Below are positions 35,601 through 50,600 of a stretch of 64,000 nt of DNA, piece after piece. The stretch is from Arion vulgaris (taxonomy: Eukaryota > Mollusca > Gastropoda > Stylommatophora > Arionidae), in the NCBI GenBank assembly GCA_020796225.1, contig CM036758.1:27976099-28040098 (forward strand). Direction: 5' to 3'. A program made the translations under genes and the position numbers. Below the pieces are notes generated by a model, which saw only the letters and a program-made list of their open reading frames with translations, searched no databases and was not told the origin of the DNA. The stretch's first letter is position 1; every line of letters begins with the position of its first letter.

Positions 35601-38600
35601 CTGTTGTAACCCAAATCCAAGATTCTCAAACCAGTATTCAGTTTTAGAACTTTGCTTAACTCTTTCACACCATCCTGAGTTATACGGTTGCTGAATATGA
35701 AAAGCACAGATTATTATGTCATTGTTTTGATTTCTCAATAAAAGAATGTTTTTACCTAGCATTGATTTCTCTCTGGTGCCCAGTAAAAAGATATTTTGTT
35801 TACAAATATGTTATGTTATGCTATCCACGTAATGGAACATTGGGTACTCCCATATGTGCTCTATCATCCGCTGCAACAGTCATCCCAAAGTCCATTTGCT
35901 CACCATACCCATGAGAAGTTGATTAATATATCTTCTGTCTCTACCACAAAGACGACACTGTCTGGCATGTCCAAACTTAACTCCTAATTCTCGCACTTGT
36001 TCCAGTGTCTGAGACTCGCCCATATCACATAAATGAGAGAGTACAGCATTGATGACATCGGCTCTGTCCATACTTCTACCCACTTGAGTCGGATCATTGT
36101 TTGCAAGAAAGTCAGCACACTCGCTACCCTGCACTACAGCATGTGCAGGTGTGTACAGCCAAATCATTTTCTTGAGATGTGATCTCAGAATGCTGTCCAC
36201 CCATTCCATGTGTGGACTTCCAGATTCAATCCTTTGAAGCATATTCATAGAGTCTGATATGATAATCATATGGGTTACGTGTTGCTCAGCCACCATGAGA
36301 GAGTCCTGGAGACAACGGTGATCTCCATAGCCATGCTCGATGTTGTTGTCTCGAAAGTGCCGCAGTCCTCATGAAGTGTGCTACCGTTTCGTTGCACAGT
36401 CTATTCGTTGAACAAATATGTGTTCATACTTCTAACAAAATGGTCTAAAGGCCAACTATATTAATTATACAACTATAACGGATGTTTATATATCACAAGC
36501 AATGATGACATCAGCTTCAGATGAGTGTTGTTGCACCTCCCTGATGTGTGCAGAGATATTGTAGAGTCCAACTCTAGAAAGCAATCTCCTACCACAGAGA
36601 TACATAATCAGAGTTGGACATGTTGGTACTGAGTGCTCTGTCTTCTCGTGCAGTTCATTTTATCTGTGCTTCAGAAGTAAGACCATTCTCTGCTATGCAA
36701 GTTCCTCTTGTGGTGCTGCAGTGTCACATTTGGCGATCTTGCACAAGAAATTCTTAATACATGATGTCTATCTCTCTCTCTCTCGATCCCCACCTAGACT
36801 TAGTTTGTTCCTTTCGTGCCAAAGGCGGCACATAGGGCAGAGGTTTTAGATCTCCATGTGATACGGTTCTTTGCTAGCAGTTGGAGATCTTGTATGGTTT
36901 TACATCCCAATAGTTTACTTTCTTGTTGGATGGTTCTTCAAGAGTGGTCTTTGGTCTTCCCTGTTTCTTTTTCCCAACTGGTGACCACATAAGGACTTGT
37001 CGATTTAGTCTCTTTTTTTCTGATCTAAGAACATGACCTAAATATTTCCACCTTCGCTTTCCTTATAATATTTGATACGGGTTGTTGGTGTGTTCTATCT
37101 CTCACTGCGTTGTTAGAAACGAAATCACTCCATTTTACTTTTAATAATTTTCGAGACATTTATTCTCAAAGCTGTCCAGTTTCTTATCAATTTTCTTTGT
37201 TGATTTCCAACTTTCACAACCGTAGGTCAGTACAGGAATCACACATGACCTAAATAATTTAACTTTTGTGCATATACTAAGGTCTTGAGATTGCCAGATA
37301 TTCGTTAATTTAGTGAAGGCACTAGCTGCTATAGCAATACGAGAGTTTATTTCTTTCATCGTGTCTCCGTTGTTTGACACTTTACTACCCAAATATGTAA
37401 AATGTTCAACTTTCTCCAGTGTTTGGCCATTTATTACGATGTTGTCTGTCGAGTTTGTGAGGTCCATAATTTTGGTCTTGGCAGAATTAATCTGGAGACC
37501 AACCTGTTCTGCAAGTGTGCAAAGATTGCTCGTTAGTTTGTGGGTTGCTTGTGTGGTTGAATTCAATATGGCCACGCCATCGGCAAAGTCAAGATCAAAT
37601 AGTCTGCTGTTATTAAGCCATTTGATGCCTAGTTGATCATCTTGGGTGCATTTGCCATGATCCAGTCTATAGCTATCCCAAAAGCATAGGTGACATAACG
37701 CAGCCCTGCTTCACACCCGAATTGATTGTGAACCAGTTTGAGTTTCCTGCATCTGTTCTTACACAGCAGGATGCTTCAGAATAGAAGGCTTTTATAATAT
37801 TGATGTATTTTTCCTGGAAGCTGTAGGTCTTAAGAATCTCCCAGAGAGTAGAACGATGAAGATTATCAAACGCTTTCTGAAAGTCTATAAAATTTATCAC
37901 TAGTGGTGACTGGAATTCAATTGATTTTTCTATAATGGATCTCAGCGTGAAGATATGATCGGTACAAGAACGATGTGGACGAAAGCCAGCTTGTTCTTCT
38001 CTTAGCCTTAGCTCAACGGCTTTTTTCAGCCTCTCCATCAAAATACTGCAGAATAGCTTGCCAGGTGTTGATAGCAGAGTTATTCAGCGCCAGTTGTTGC
38101 AATTTGACAAATCACCTAGACTGGTGAACTAAATTTTTCATGAATTCTGCATGTCTATATCTAAGCTTTTAGAGGCACTTTATGAGTGTCTTTAGTGTGC
38201 TTTTTCTGTCCACCAGTTTCCCATCTATCTCGCCATACATCATTTATTTTGGGATGTGTTTGTCAGTAATCAACACAAATAGGACTGAGCACCAAAAAGT
38301 ATGCATTCATTCTTTTCAATTTTAAATAGTTTTTATCACAATAACAACAATTTAGCAGATTATCAGTATTCATTGAACAAACATCCATGTCAATCTCCAA
38401 TAACCATATGTGTACTTGATCTTGAAGGATGAAAAATAGACCTACTGTATCCTACCAAACATATGTTGGAGACAAATAATAAAGCTTGTTAGATGAAGCT
38501 AACAGTTTCATCCTGTAATAGTTGATATTTCTAAAGAAACAACAGCTGTAAGAGCATGATTCCTTATAATAATTGAGCTATTCTGTGTGTAACAAATTGT

Positions 38601-41600
38601 GTTGACATTGATTACTATGCAGCCACAGCACCTACATTGACAAAAAAGGGCACATAGAAAAGGTTATTTTTGATACATTACAAATTAATTTTTCTGTTTT
38701 AACATGGAACTGTTAAAATCATAAAATTTGATATTTTCATGTAATTTTGTAATTCTGATAAGGTTAAAACCATAGGTGTTCATTCTCTTTCAGCAGGCGG
38801 CACTGGGAACTGATGACTTCTATAAATTACTGGTTATTGGTTATTAAAACTGAATTCACTTTGCAAATCCTAAGTGTACTCTTTCAACAGGTGTTGATAG
38901 ATATAAATACTGATGATTCCAATAGCTCTCTAATCATGCATACATTCCATCTGTCCTCTAAAACTAACTTTCAGCCTACTCCCAAGACGTAATTCTAAAT
39001 AACTAATCTTATGAAAACACGGAAGCAAAAATCATTTATCTGTTTCATGCAACAAAAAATATCAGGAATGTAAAACAAGGAAATGCAACTTGCCAGTTGA
39101 GATTGAGGTATGTCAATGTAAAATTATACATCAGATTTTCAGCAAAACGAAAGGCTCCAAAGTCCAGCATGTTGAACTTCTGCAAGTGGAGTTCCTTCAA
39201 TCCTGTGTTTACCTGATCAATGTAGAATATTACAAGATGGATACAAGAAATTGGTTTCAGAAAACATATAAAACAAGACCAAAAAACTGCTTAGAATACA
39301 AGCCTGCGTTCTCATGGTGTGTTTAATAGTACTTAATAGTTTTCAGAAAGATGAAAGTGTCTGTGACAGAGCACATATACAATAGCTCTGGCAGAGATTC
39401 CTAATTTTTACACTCCTCAGAAAATGTGGGTAACTATAACAGCTGGGTAGAATAGAGAATTGAACTGTACTGGGAATGGGAAGCCTTAATGACGCAGAGA
39501 TGTCTGTTGTGTAAACCAATCTTATAACATGCACAACTGCACTTACACTACTACCTTGCATGGGTAGCTTCCTTTCGATTCCTACCCACTTTGCAATCTG
39601 TTTCCAGAGCCACCACATGGAGGTGGGATAGGTTCTTGGTCAGTGCCAGCAATCTGGCCCTGGCGCGGTCTTGTCACCTTATTTAATTGCGTCTATGACC
39701 TCAAAAGATTATGCTGATCCTTACAACATTAAGATATGAATCTGGATTCAACATACACTACAAGGAAATAAAATAAGGTTTTGGCCAGTATGTTTTCTGT
39801 CCATGGCATTTGTGTGAATCATGTGTCTCATTATTGTCGAACATAATCGATTTGATTGCACACTGGACAGACCAATAGTTGCTCAGTTTCATTCGTTAAA
39901 GACATGCACGATGATGGTTTATGTGACTTGCTGGTTAACCACATTTCTCATTCAATCTCTCTGGTGATTTTCTTTACTCATTTTATGTTTGATTGCAAGT
40001 GCTTGCAGGTAAGCATGCTACTTCAATGATTGTGGTGTGATCCATCATGCAATAAGTGATCATTGAGTGATTTCTTTATATAGTCATCCTTGATCTGTCT
40101 ATAGAAGCTTTGAAAGTCATCCTGTTAACTCGCTTGTTAGAAGTGAGAAGAAATATGTGAGAAGAAATATGTAAGAAGAAATATGTAAGAAGAAATATGT
40201 AAGAAGAAATATGTAAGAAGAAATATGTAAGAAGAAATATGTAAGAAGAAATATGAGAATTTGTATAACCAAAATTGAACAGATTAGTGCTGTAAGTAAA
40301 GAGGAGAACAAAAAGAAAGAGCTGTAATAAAATAAAAACAAGAATGAAAATGAAGGAACAACAGATTAGGAAAGGGTAAGTTTACCCTTAGAACCCGGGC
40401 TCCCAATATTTCGGGATTGAATGTAAGCGCTGCATGCCCGAGCTCCGATATATTGGTCTGAGCATATTTTTCACTAGTTTTCGGTATTTGAAAATAAATT
40501 GTGTACAAATGAGACGTAAAACACAACCCATATGTTCTACATCGTTTTACGAGATGGTGGACGCTGTTCTGTGATGTTATTGTACTGAAGGTAATTAATT
40601 AAGTATTTTCGTGCTAAAAAGATAATTTTCGGAAACTGTCATTCTAAAAGTATAACAACAGAGCAAGCTGTTGAACTTGTTTTGAATGAATTTGACGATA
40701 AATTAGACTTAGAATACAATTATTCTGATACAGATATAGAAAGAGAGTTAGATGATCATTTAGACGACAAAGAATTGTTTTAATCGATTGATATTCAAGC
40801 TATAGATCTTCAATATGAAGAAAAATCTTCATATACTGGAGTATTCACGGCTTTGCCCACATATTTAATCAAATAAATTTTAAAGTTTAGTATTCTTCAA
40901 ATATATAATAAGCAGGAATAACGGAGAAAATGGGTTAAATCAAAAACAAATTATGGAGCACTTAAAAATGCTAAATTATCATGTTTTAATATAACTCTGA
41001 TGTGTACTGTTTTTGCCCAGGAGCTCCGGGGAATAGATTTTTAAGGTACAGGTGGCCAGGGTTCAAAGGGTTAACAGATAAGCAGCGGAAACAATATTTT
41101 AAAATGTTATAGAAAGGAAATCTAAAATCTTAATTAATGTTATAACTAGCTCCTAAAACATTTATAGAATTATAGAAAGATAAAAATCAACTTATAGAAT
41201 GATGAAAAAATAAATATTAATTTATAGAATGATGGAAAGATAAATATTAATTTATAGAATGATGGAAAAGATAAATATTACATATTTATAGATAGGAGAT
41301 AAATATTAATTTAGAATTGGAAAGATAAATTTTAATTTATAGAATGATGGAGAGATAAATATTAATTTATAGAATGATGGAGATATAAATATTAATTGAT
41401 AGAATGATGGAGAGATAAATATTAATTTATAGAATTATGGAAAGATAAATATTAATTTATAGAATAATGGAAAGATAAATATTAATTTATAGACTGATGA
41501 AGAGATAAATATTAATTTATAGAATGACGAAGAGATAAATATTAATTTATAGAATGATGGAGATATAAATATTAATTTATAGAATGATGGAGAGATAAAT

Positions 41601-44600
41601 ATTAATTTATAGAATGATGGAGAGATAAATATTAATTTATAGAATTATGAAAAGAAAAAAATCAACTTATATATTGATAGAAAAATAAACATTAATTTAT
41701 AGCATGATAAAAAGATAAAAAAATATATAACTTATAGAATGATGGAAAGATAAATATGAAATTCATTTCAGGGAAAATGTGAAGGAAGCACAGTTGAAGA
41801 TTCCCTTATTTATAAAAATAATTATAGCACACAATTGTCAACAACTAGCTTTTTGACCTTGATCATACGTGTGAAATGATCAGTGGGCTCCTCTGATAAT
41901 GTCCACAATACAGGCCTGTTGACAATTAGAATTTTCAGCGTTTTGTTTTCTCTGAGAACCGTAGCAAGGGCAATCAGACACTCGATCGTCTTGAAGAGAA
42001 AAAATTAAGTTATTTTAATATTTTGAATGAATATGTATGTAATTATGTATGTAAATAGAGGCAACTATGATCAATTTGTTATGATAATATTGACCAAGAA
42101 ACATAGTGAAGACCAACATCTATATTTGAATACGCAAAAAAAAAAAAATCATGTCAACTGACAAAGCAAAAGGCTCACCTAACATCCAAGTAAACACTGA
42201 AGAACTCCAATGTGTAGAGAGCTACGAATATCTGGGCTCAATAATTAACAATAACAGTGACTGCTCCAAAGAGATCTCAAGAAGATTGGCAATAGCAATC
42301 AAGAAGTTAAACACAATGAAGAACATGTGGCAAAGCACCAGCAAAATACTAAAATTAAAAATATTGAGAGCTTGCATTTTCCCAGTGGCTACTTATGGTT
42401 GTGAATCATGGACCATTACACAAAAATTAAGAACGAAAATCCAGTCCTTCGAAACTAAATGCTACAGAAATATCCTACGAATACCATGGACAGAAAAAGA
42501 AAGAACACTGATGTCCTGAAAGAACTAAATGTTAAAGAGAATTGGCTGATAAACAACATACTATACAGAAAAATTACATACTTTGGTCACATCAAGCGTC
42601 ACAATGGCCTGGAAAGAACACTACTAGAGGGCAGGGTCCCAGGACATAGAGGCAGACCAAGAAGAAGATGGCTACAAGATATTAAAGAAACCATGAATAT
42701 GACCATCGGCGAAGTGGGTGAACTGGCAAGAGACAGAGTGCATTTCAGATGTGCTGCAAAGAGAGCAACGTCCTATAAAGGATACGCACCTTGATGATGA
42801 ATATCATCAACTTATCATGTAAAATAGATTCACCTAGGATAGGTTGTTTACTATGATACCAACTTATCATGTAAAACAGATTCACTTAAGATAGATTGTT
42901 TATGATAATATCGACTTATCCTGTAAAAATATGACATGAAAATTAACACCTCCAAAACAGAAGTCATAACAATAAGCAGGTCAACAGGTCAACTAAATAT
43001 ACATGTGAATAATGTAAAAATACAACAGACTCTAGAATTCAAATATCTCCGGAGTATATTCACAGCAGATGGAAAGATGGACAAAGAAATCGAGACTAGA
43101 TGCCAGAAGGCAAACGCAGTGACATACCAACTGTCACCACTATTAAAACATCCAAGCATTAACATGGCAGTCAAACGACAACTGATACACTGCATATTTA
43201 TTCCAACTCTCTGATATCAATGCCAAACATGGCCCCTGACTAAGACACAAGAAAGAAAGATTACAACATGTGAAATGAGATGTCTACGAAAAGCTGTCAA
43301 CGTTACAAGGAGAGATAGAGTGCGAAACGAGAATATCAGAAGCATCGTTGGTACTATACCATGCATACAGTACATCGAGAAGCAAAGAATCAAGTGGTTC
43401 GGCCATCTAATGAGAATGGAATCACATTTACTACCATCACGTGCCTACAATAATCGACACTCAGGGCGCAGAGCACGAGGTAGGCCAAGAACACGATGGA
43501 TAGATAACATCTCAGAGTCCATGCAAAGCATTGACTGACAACGTCAAGTGCAACACACCTGGCTCAAGACAGAAAAACTAACTCTCCCCACGACGCTTCA
43601 CGGCAAATGTGGTTTCTGCAAAGAGGTATACCGTAATGGTGACTCTGTGTTCCTACTAATACACAAAGGAAAGGTTTATGATGTTGGTGATAAATATAAC
43701 CAACTGGTTACAAGCCAACAATATCATAAGTATACCGGTTATTAACATGTAACCATATACATAAATAGAACTGCGATATCACACAGTCGTTAATGCACTT
43801 GCTTTATAGCTGCATGGTCTCAGGTTTAAATTCCCTAAATGAAATATGGAATTTATTGTCAATATAAGAAAGAGACAGTCATCCTTTTTCAGACATGTGA
43901 TGAGAAAGGGAGGTTTAGAACGCATTGTAACAACTGGTAAATTGAGAGGAGACGACACAGAGGCAGAAAGAGAGAGAAAATTGTGGATAGCCTGACTTCA
44001 TGGCAAGGAAGATCAGCAACATCTGAGATGACAGCAAACACCAGAGACAGAGAATTTTGGAGATCCATGATCACCTATGCCAGCCAACATGGCACCTGAT
44101 GATGATTAAATGAAATGGGGTATCTTCTGACAGCATGTTTTTTCAGGTAAACCCAGAATCAATTGGATACCCCAAAAAAGCCCTCTGGAAGTAAAGGCAA
44201 TCAGCATGGTGTTGACATCATCCCATGATGTTGACATCATGACGTTGACCCCATCACCCACCATGTGCTGTCTGACAAAGAATGAAACAGGCCTAACTCC
44301 ATATTCGTCAACAGACTACATGGTATTAAAACATGTCTCTGCTGTTATGTATAACTACATACAATATGTAACTAGATGAACATGTCTATTGAAAAGTCAC
44401 ATACCAGATCAGCATCTCCAATATCTAAGCTCTCTAAGGTTTTGTTAACCTGCAGTGCCTGGGCAAAGCTCATTCCTCCCTTGTTTCCAATCTTGTTTCC
44501 ATTCAATCGTAATATTTTCAATGTAGTATTTGCCTAGTCGAAAGATTAAACTTTGATAAAATTATAGTAGTTGCCTGCTGTTAAAATATGACTTTTTCAA

Positions 44601-47600
44601 TGCATTGTTTGTCTACAGTTAGAAGACAAAACTGTATCAATATAGGGTAGGCTACAGTAAAATATATATATGACAGTCAATGTAATTTTTATCTGTAGTC
44701 ATAAGATATAACTGTACTCATGTAGTGTCTCTCTCTCTCTTTGCCTTTTACCGGTTGGGGCATATGCCCTAAACCAACTCATGCCAAGTCTTCCTATCTC
44801 TAGCTATCTCCTGCAGCTCCCTCCAGCTCTTCTTTATATTGTTGATCTCCACCTCCAAATCTCATCTTCATGTATTTCTTGGCCTCCCCTTCTTTCGCTG
44901 TCCCTGCGGGTTCCAGCCAAGGACCTTTATTGTTATATTCCCCTCCGGTTTTTGCAAAGTGTGTCCTATCCAGCGCCAGCGTCTTTTTTAACCTGTTCGT
45001 TCACTGGAAACTGTCTTGTTCTCTCCATAAGTTCCTCATTTGTGACCCTATCATACCATCTTATTCCCTCTATTCTGCGCAGACACCAGTTGATGAATGT
45101 TTGCAATTTATGTGCTATTGTTTTAGTTGTTCTCCATGTTTCTGACCCATACAGTAGAACTGCTTTAACATTAGAGTTAAATATCTGAATTTTTGTTCTA
45201 GATTTGATTTCTTTGGACTTCCAAATGTTTCCCAGTGCAATGAAAGCTCCTCTTGCCTTCTGTATTCTTATTTTAACATCTCTATCTGGTCCACCCTCTT
45301 TGTCTACGTTGCTGCCCAAATATGTGTATGATTCTACCTCTTGAAGTGGGATTTCACTCAGGAGATCGTCTTGTCGTTTGCTTGGTTAATTCTCAATATC
45401 TTTGTCTTTCCCTTATGAATGTTCAGCCATAGTTGCTGGGACCTTTGATTCAATGTGTTTAGCTTATCCTGCATCTGATTTCGTGTATGTGACAGAAGGG
45501 CTATATCATCAGCGATCCAGATCATCTAGTTGCTTTGTCAGAGTCCATTGGATTCCATTTCTGGTGTTAGTTACTGTGGTCTTCATAATCCAGTCTATTG
45601 TCAGTAAAACAACAAGACATCCATGATAGAAGACATCCCTGACGCACTCCTGTTTCTATTCCAAAGGTATCTGTTAGTTTACCTTCATGAAGAACTCTAC
45701 ATTTCATATCTGTATATGTTGCTTTTATTACGTTAATAATTTTCTGTGGGATTCCATAATGCCTCATTAATTTCCAAAGGGTTTCCTTATCAATACTGTC
45801 AAAAGTCTTCTCATAATCCACAAATCCTATATAATGTGGGGATTTCCATTCAATACTTTGCTCTATTGCCACTGTAGCGTAGTTGTTAGTGAACTCGCTT
45901 CGCAAGGCTGGTGGTCTGGGTTCAGCTCCCTCAATGCACGTGGAATTTTTCCCGACCACGACGGCTCTTAGGTCGACCCAGCCTCAACTGGGTACCAGAC
46001 ATTCTCTGGGAAAGTAAAGGCGGCCAGCGTGATGCTGACCACATCGCCCATCATGTGCTGGCGGTCAATGAAAAATACAGGCCTAACATTGTATTGACCC
46101 ATATACCACAAGGTATGAAAGGGTTCCTTTACCTTTAACTTTAACTTTGCTCTATTATTATACATAATGTGGCTATCTAGTCAGCACAGGATCTATTTGG
46201 TCGGAAGCCTGCTTGTTCATCTCTTAGCTTTATATCGATGGCATCTCTCAGTCTCTCCAGGATGACTCTGCTTAGTATTTTCCCAGGTACTGACAACAGC
46301 ATTATTCCCTATAGTTTTCACACTTCTGAAGGTTCCCTTTCTTTGGTAGCTTCACCAGGTATCCTTCTCTCCAGTTTGCTGGTATTTCTTCGGTCTCCCA
46401 GATTCTGCTAAATAATTTATACAGTATTTCTGTGGATGTGTTTATGTTGGCTTTAACCGCCTACGCTGGAATACCATCTGGACCGGCCGCTTTCCCATCT
46501 TTTAAAAGTTTAATGGCTTTACTAATCTCCTCCTTGGATGGTTTCTCACAGTTGATGTCCAAGTCAATTTCTGCCGGTTGGATATCTGGGGGTTTTGTAG
46601 GTGCTGGTCTGTTCAGGAGTTCCTTGAAGTATTCTATCCATCTTTCCATTTGGTCTCTAACATTAGTGATAGTTTCACCACTACTATTTTTGATCAACCC
46701 ATTTGATGGACTGTATTTTCCTGCTAGCTTTCTAGTGATGTAAAGATCCCTAAGGTTTCCTTTTCCTGCAGCTACCTCTGCTTCTCTTGCTAGATCTTCT
46801 ACGTATTGTCTTTTATCTAACTTTATTTGTTTCTTCACTTTCTTGCTAGCTTCTGTGTACTTTTCCTGGGCTATGGCTTTGGCAGTTCTAGTTTTGCTAT
46901 TATTTAAATCTGCTTTCCTCTTTTCCTTTCTTCTATTTCCTTGAGAGTTTCTGGAGTTATCCATGCCTTATGATTCCGCTCCTTCTTTCCTAATACCTCT
47001 GTGCATGTTTCATTCCAAATATTTTTGGCTTGCTGCCAGCATTCTTCCGCACTCACCTCATCTTCTAATTGCCGCAACATCTCATACTTATTAGAGACTG
47101 TGACCGTGAACTGTTCCTTTGTTTCTTGACTTCTGAGGTATCCTACATTATATTGGTGTCTATGCTCATGGGATGTTATGTATCGCTTAAGCTTCAGTTT
47201 AATTTTACTTATCAGCAAATGGTGATCCGAATCTACATCTGCCCCCTTAGAACCCTTACATCTTGTAGAGATGACCTGAATTTCTTGTTTATGCATATGT
47301 GGTCAATTTGATTTTCTGTTCTGTGATCTGGTGATACCCAGGTTGCTTTATGTATTCTTTTATGTGGAAAGACACTTCCACCTCATGTAGTGTCTGCCTA
47401 CGGTCAAATGATAATGTAGTGTCTGCCTACAGTCATATGATAATGTAGTGTTTGCCTACAGTCATATGATAATGCAGTGTTTGCCATTTTTTAAACACTG
47501 CATTGTTCAGCATCAATTTTAGTATTTTTATTAAATAGGCAGTCTGTGAACAACCAAAGGATGTGCCTCCTATCCATCTTCCACTCCTCAATGATCAGTG

Positions 47601-50600
47601 CTGTCGATGCAAGCCTGTCTGTTCTCTCATTGACCAAAACACCTTTATGTCCAAGAAAGTAGAAATGCTGGAAAGGTTTGGAATGGGAAGTGAATTACTG
47701 ATGGAAATAAAACAGAGGCAAGCCCAATATTTTGGTCCTAAAAGAAAGAACATAACACTCTGCACAAGACAATACTAGAATAAAGGATTTAAGGAGAACA
47801 AGCAATAGAAAACACAGCTGTAAGTGGAAAGATAACATCAGATGATGGACAAAAAACAAGACTCATCAAAGTTTACGAACAGGGCAAGAGATAGACAGTG
47901 ATGGAATTCCTTCATTCTCTTCTGCAGTTAGATCTGTGATCAAGCTAGAACTTTAGATCTGTCACAAGTACAAAGTTCATTGTCTTGTTCAGGTCAGAGT
48001 GGCTCCCCCATAGATTCTGTCTCAGCTCTGCATCTTTTGGCTGTTTTCATCATCTTGGCAGGACAGCCATGAAGTATGTGTTTGGGGATCTGTATTCTGG
48101 TTCCATATGGAGAATCATTTGTGTCAGAAGCGCAGAGTCTATATAGATGCTACAGCAGTCTGCAGTAGCCGGTTCTCAGGCAAAACAGGATAGTCTGCTG
48201 GTGTCTTTAAAAGTGGTGAATTGAGTCATATCCGTGGCCAATATCCATATGCTTCTTCAACCTTGAAGTATAATGGTTGTGTAATACGGTTTTGACCTCT
48301 GTAGAAAAGTGGATGACTGAATTTCTCTATTCAACCCCTAGCTCTGAACACAGCTTTCATATCATGTGATTCCGCAATGGGAGCATATCCACTTACGGCA
48401 ACTGAAGATTTTTGGCTATTGTATGGAAATTCAATTCAGCCAATCCCAGCTGTAGAGATGGCACCTGATCTGATATTATAATAATAGTGCATATCCTGTG
48501 TTTGTACAAGACTAATCTATGTTACTCACGTATATACATCTGGCTAAGGCTGATCCTCCATCTTCTCCAAAATCATTGCACATGATGTTAACTTCTTCTA
48601 TGCATTTGTTGACCTGCAATTGGGGTAACATTTGACAAAGTCAGTAACTATTCATCAAACAAAACAGCACACAACTGATTGATATCGCTTCTTTGCTTTT
48701 TTGCTAAGATCAAAGTGTAGATCCCAACATTTGATCGCAGCATAGGGTGGGAGTCTTCATAAAGCCAATAGACCTCATCTTATACACTAAAACAAGCTTT
48801 GATCAGCTCTCATCTGACAAGATAAGACACTCAGAGTTTACTTGTTCAACCGCACTGAGTCCATTTGTTGTTGTGGCACTGCCAGGTGAGCCCAATCAAC
48901 AACACAAATCAAATTGAAACAAACAGTTGAACTAGCTATGCAAAAATTGACTTCTGCAATTTTGCTTATGTCATCTTTGTTAGTGTTCAGTTGCAGTCTA
49001 AACAACACTGATTTTTCCAAGTGGATGGGATGGAAACACATGTAACACTGTTGTTCACAGTGAAATATATATATCCAATAATAGGAACACCATAAAGCAA
49101 GAGTTATTTTAAGTTCAAGCTTTGAGGATGGAAATCTTCATAAACATACCACCCTGCAGCCTTGCAGTCACCATCAGGAGATATACAGGTTATAAAAAAA
49201 AAGTAAAGTAAAAATATAAAAGAAAAGAACCTGTTTTCATAACATGAGGTATAATGGGAATGGAGTTCTAGGCCAGTATATTTTTTGTTTATGGACACTC
49301 AATGAGTGATATGCTGAACGTCAAGTCAGCTAACTTTACATTCCTGTGTTTCTCTCATAACCAATTGAGACTGGATTAATCTGAGTCATAATCACTCATA
49401 ACTGCAACATCCTCTAACATTCCAACAGCAACCAAGCATCCCCATCTACACTCCTAGCTGCAACATTTATTACAATTTTTAACAACTGCAAAAATTAATT
49501 ATCATTTATCGCAATTGAAACATTTCTCATCATCACTCACAAGTACAACATCCATCATCACCCTTAACGAAAGACACAGCAACATTGATTACTACCTCCT
49601 TACTTCTATGAGCTTTGCCAGCACAATAGCTCCCTTATCAGTAATGACATTATAGCGCAAATCAATGCTTCTCACAAATCTATTTGATTTCAACATTTTG
49701 TATAAAATCAAACAGTCTTCATCTGTAATTCTCTCTGTAGTTAGCTGAGGGTGGTTACCAGCCAAGTACAGATGCATGAAGTCTTTGTGCTCCCTGGCAG
49801 AGTAAATTGTTCTCATTAGTTGTCAGACATCAGTAACAAAAACAATATATTATTCGCACTAACAAATCAGCAAATCAAACCTTTAAAGAAATATAACATC
49901 AACATCAGGCTGTTGAAGCATCAATGACATCAATTGTTATGTATGTTTAAGAGCTACAAAGTTTGTACGATACTCTTGGCAGGTTGAGTGCTATTTCTGC
50001 GATGAGGGGCAGAGTCATATGGGGTCAAACCCGGTGTAGTGAAGTGATCGCTTGTTAGATGAAGACCCTAAAATTGATACTGAATTTATCCAGCGATTTA
50101 AGAAGTTTGCAACTACATGTTGTATAAGCAGAAGTGAATGCCTGAGAGGGGCAGAGTGAAGAATGTTTTTAACCAGTGGGCCATGGGAACCATCAGTCTT
50201 CATACACTTCAACATATGTTGAGGAGACTGAACCATTATGAGTCTTCCTGGAGTGCTTTGGTGTTGGTTCAGTAACCAATACTATCTATGTAACAAAGGA
50301 AGAATCATCCCTTAAACTTTTGCCAGAAGCCAACTTACCATATAGAATATCCTTGGGGAACTTGTTGGCATCAATGTGGACCAGGTCTTAGGTGGCTTTG
50401 ATATGTATTTTATTCTTTTCAATTTAATTGCATCACATTTGCACTAATTTTTAGTGCACATAAATTGTCTACTAACAAACAGCATCTGTAGTTTAAGTGA
50501 ATTTTATAGAAAGGTTTCAAAAGGAAAAATGTCATGTGGGCACTACAAAATTAGATTTAAACATAAATTAATCAACAAAATTCAATATATGATCTAACTT

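Noticed and set aside
49592..49816. Exon 2 as a stand-alone small LRR protein
   Set aside because: Its apparent start Met lies upstream of the splice acceptor, and the sequence joins in phase to exons 1 and 3 of LRRC34.
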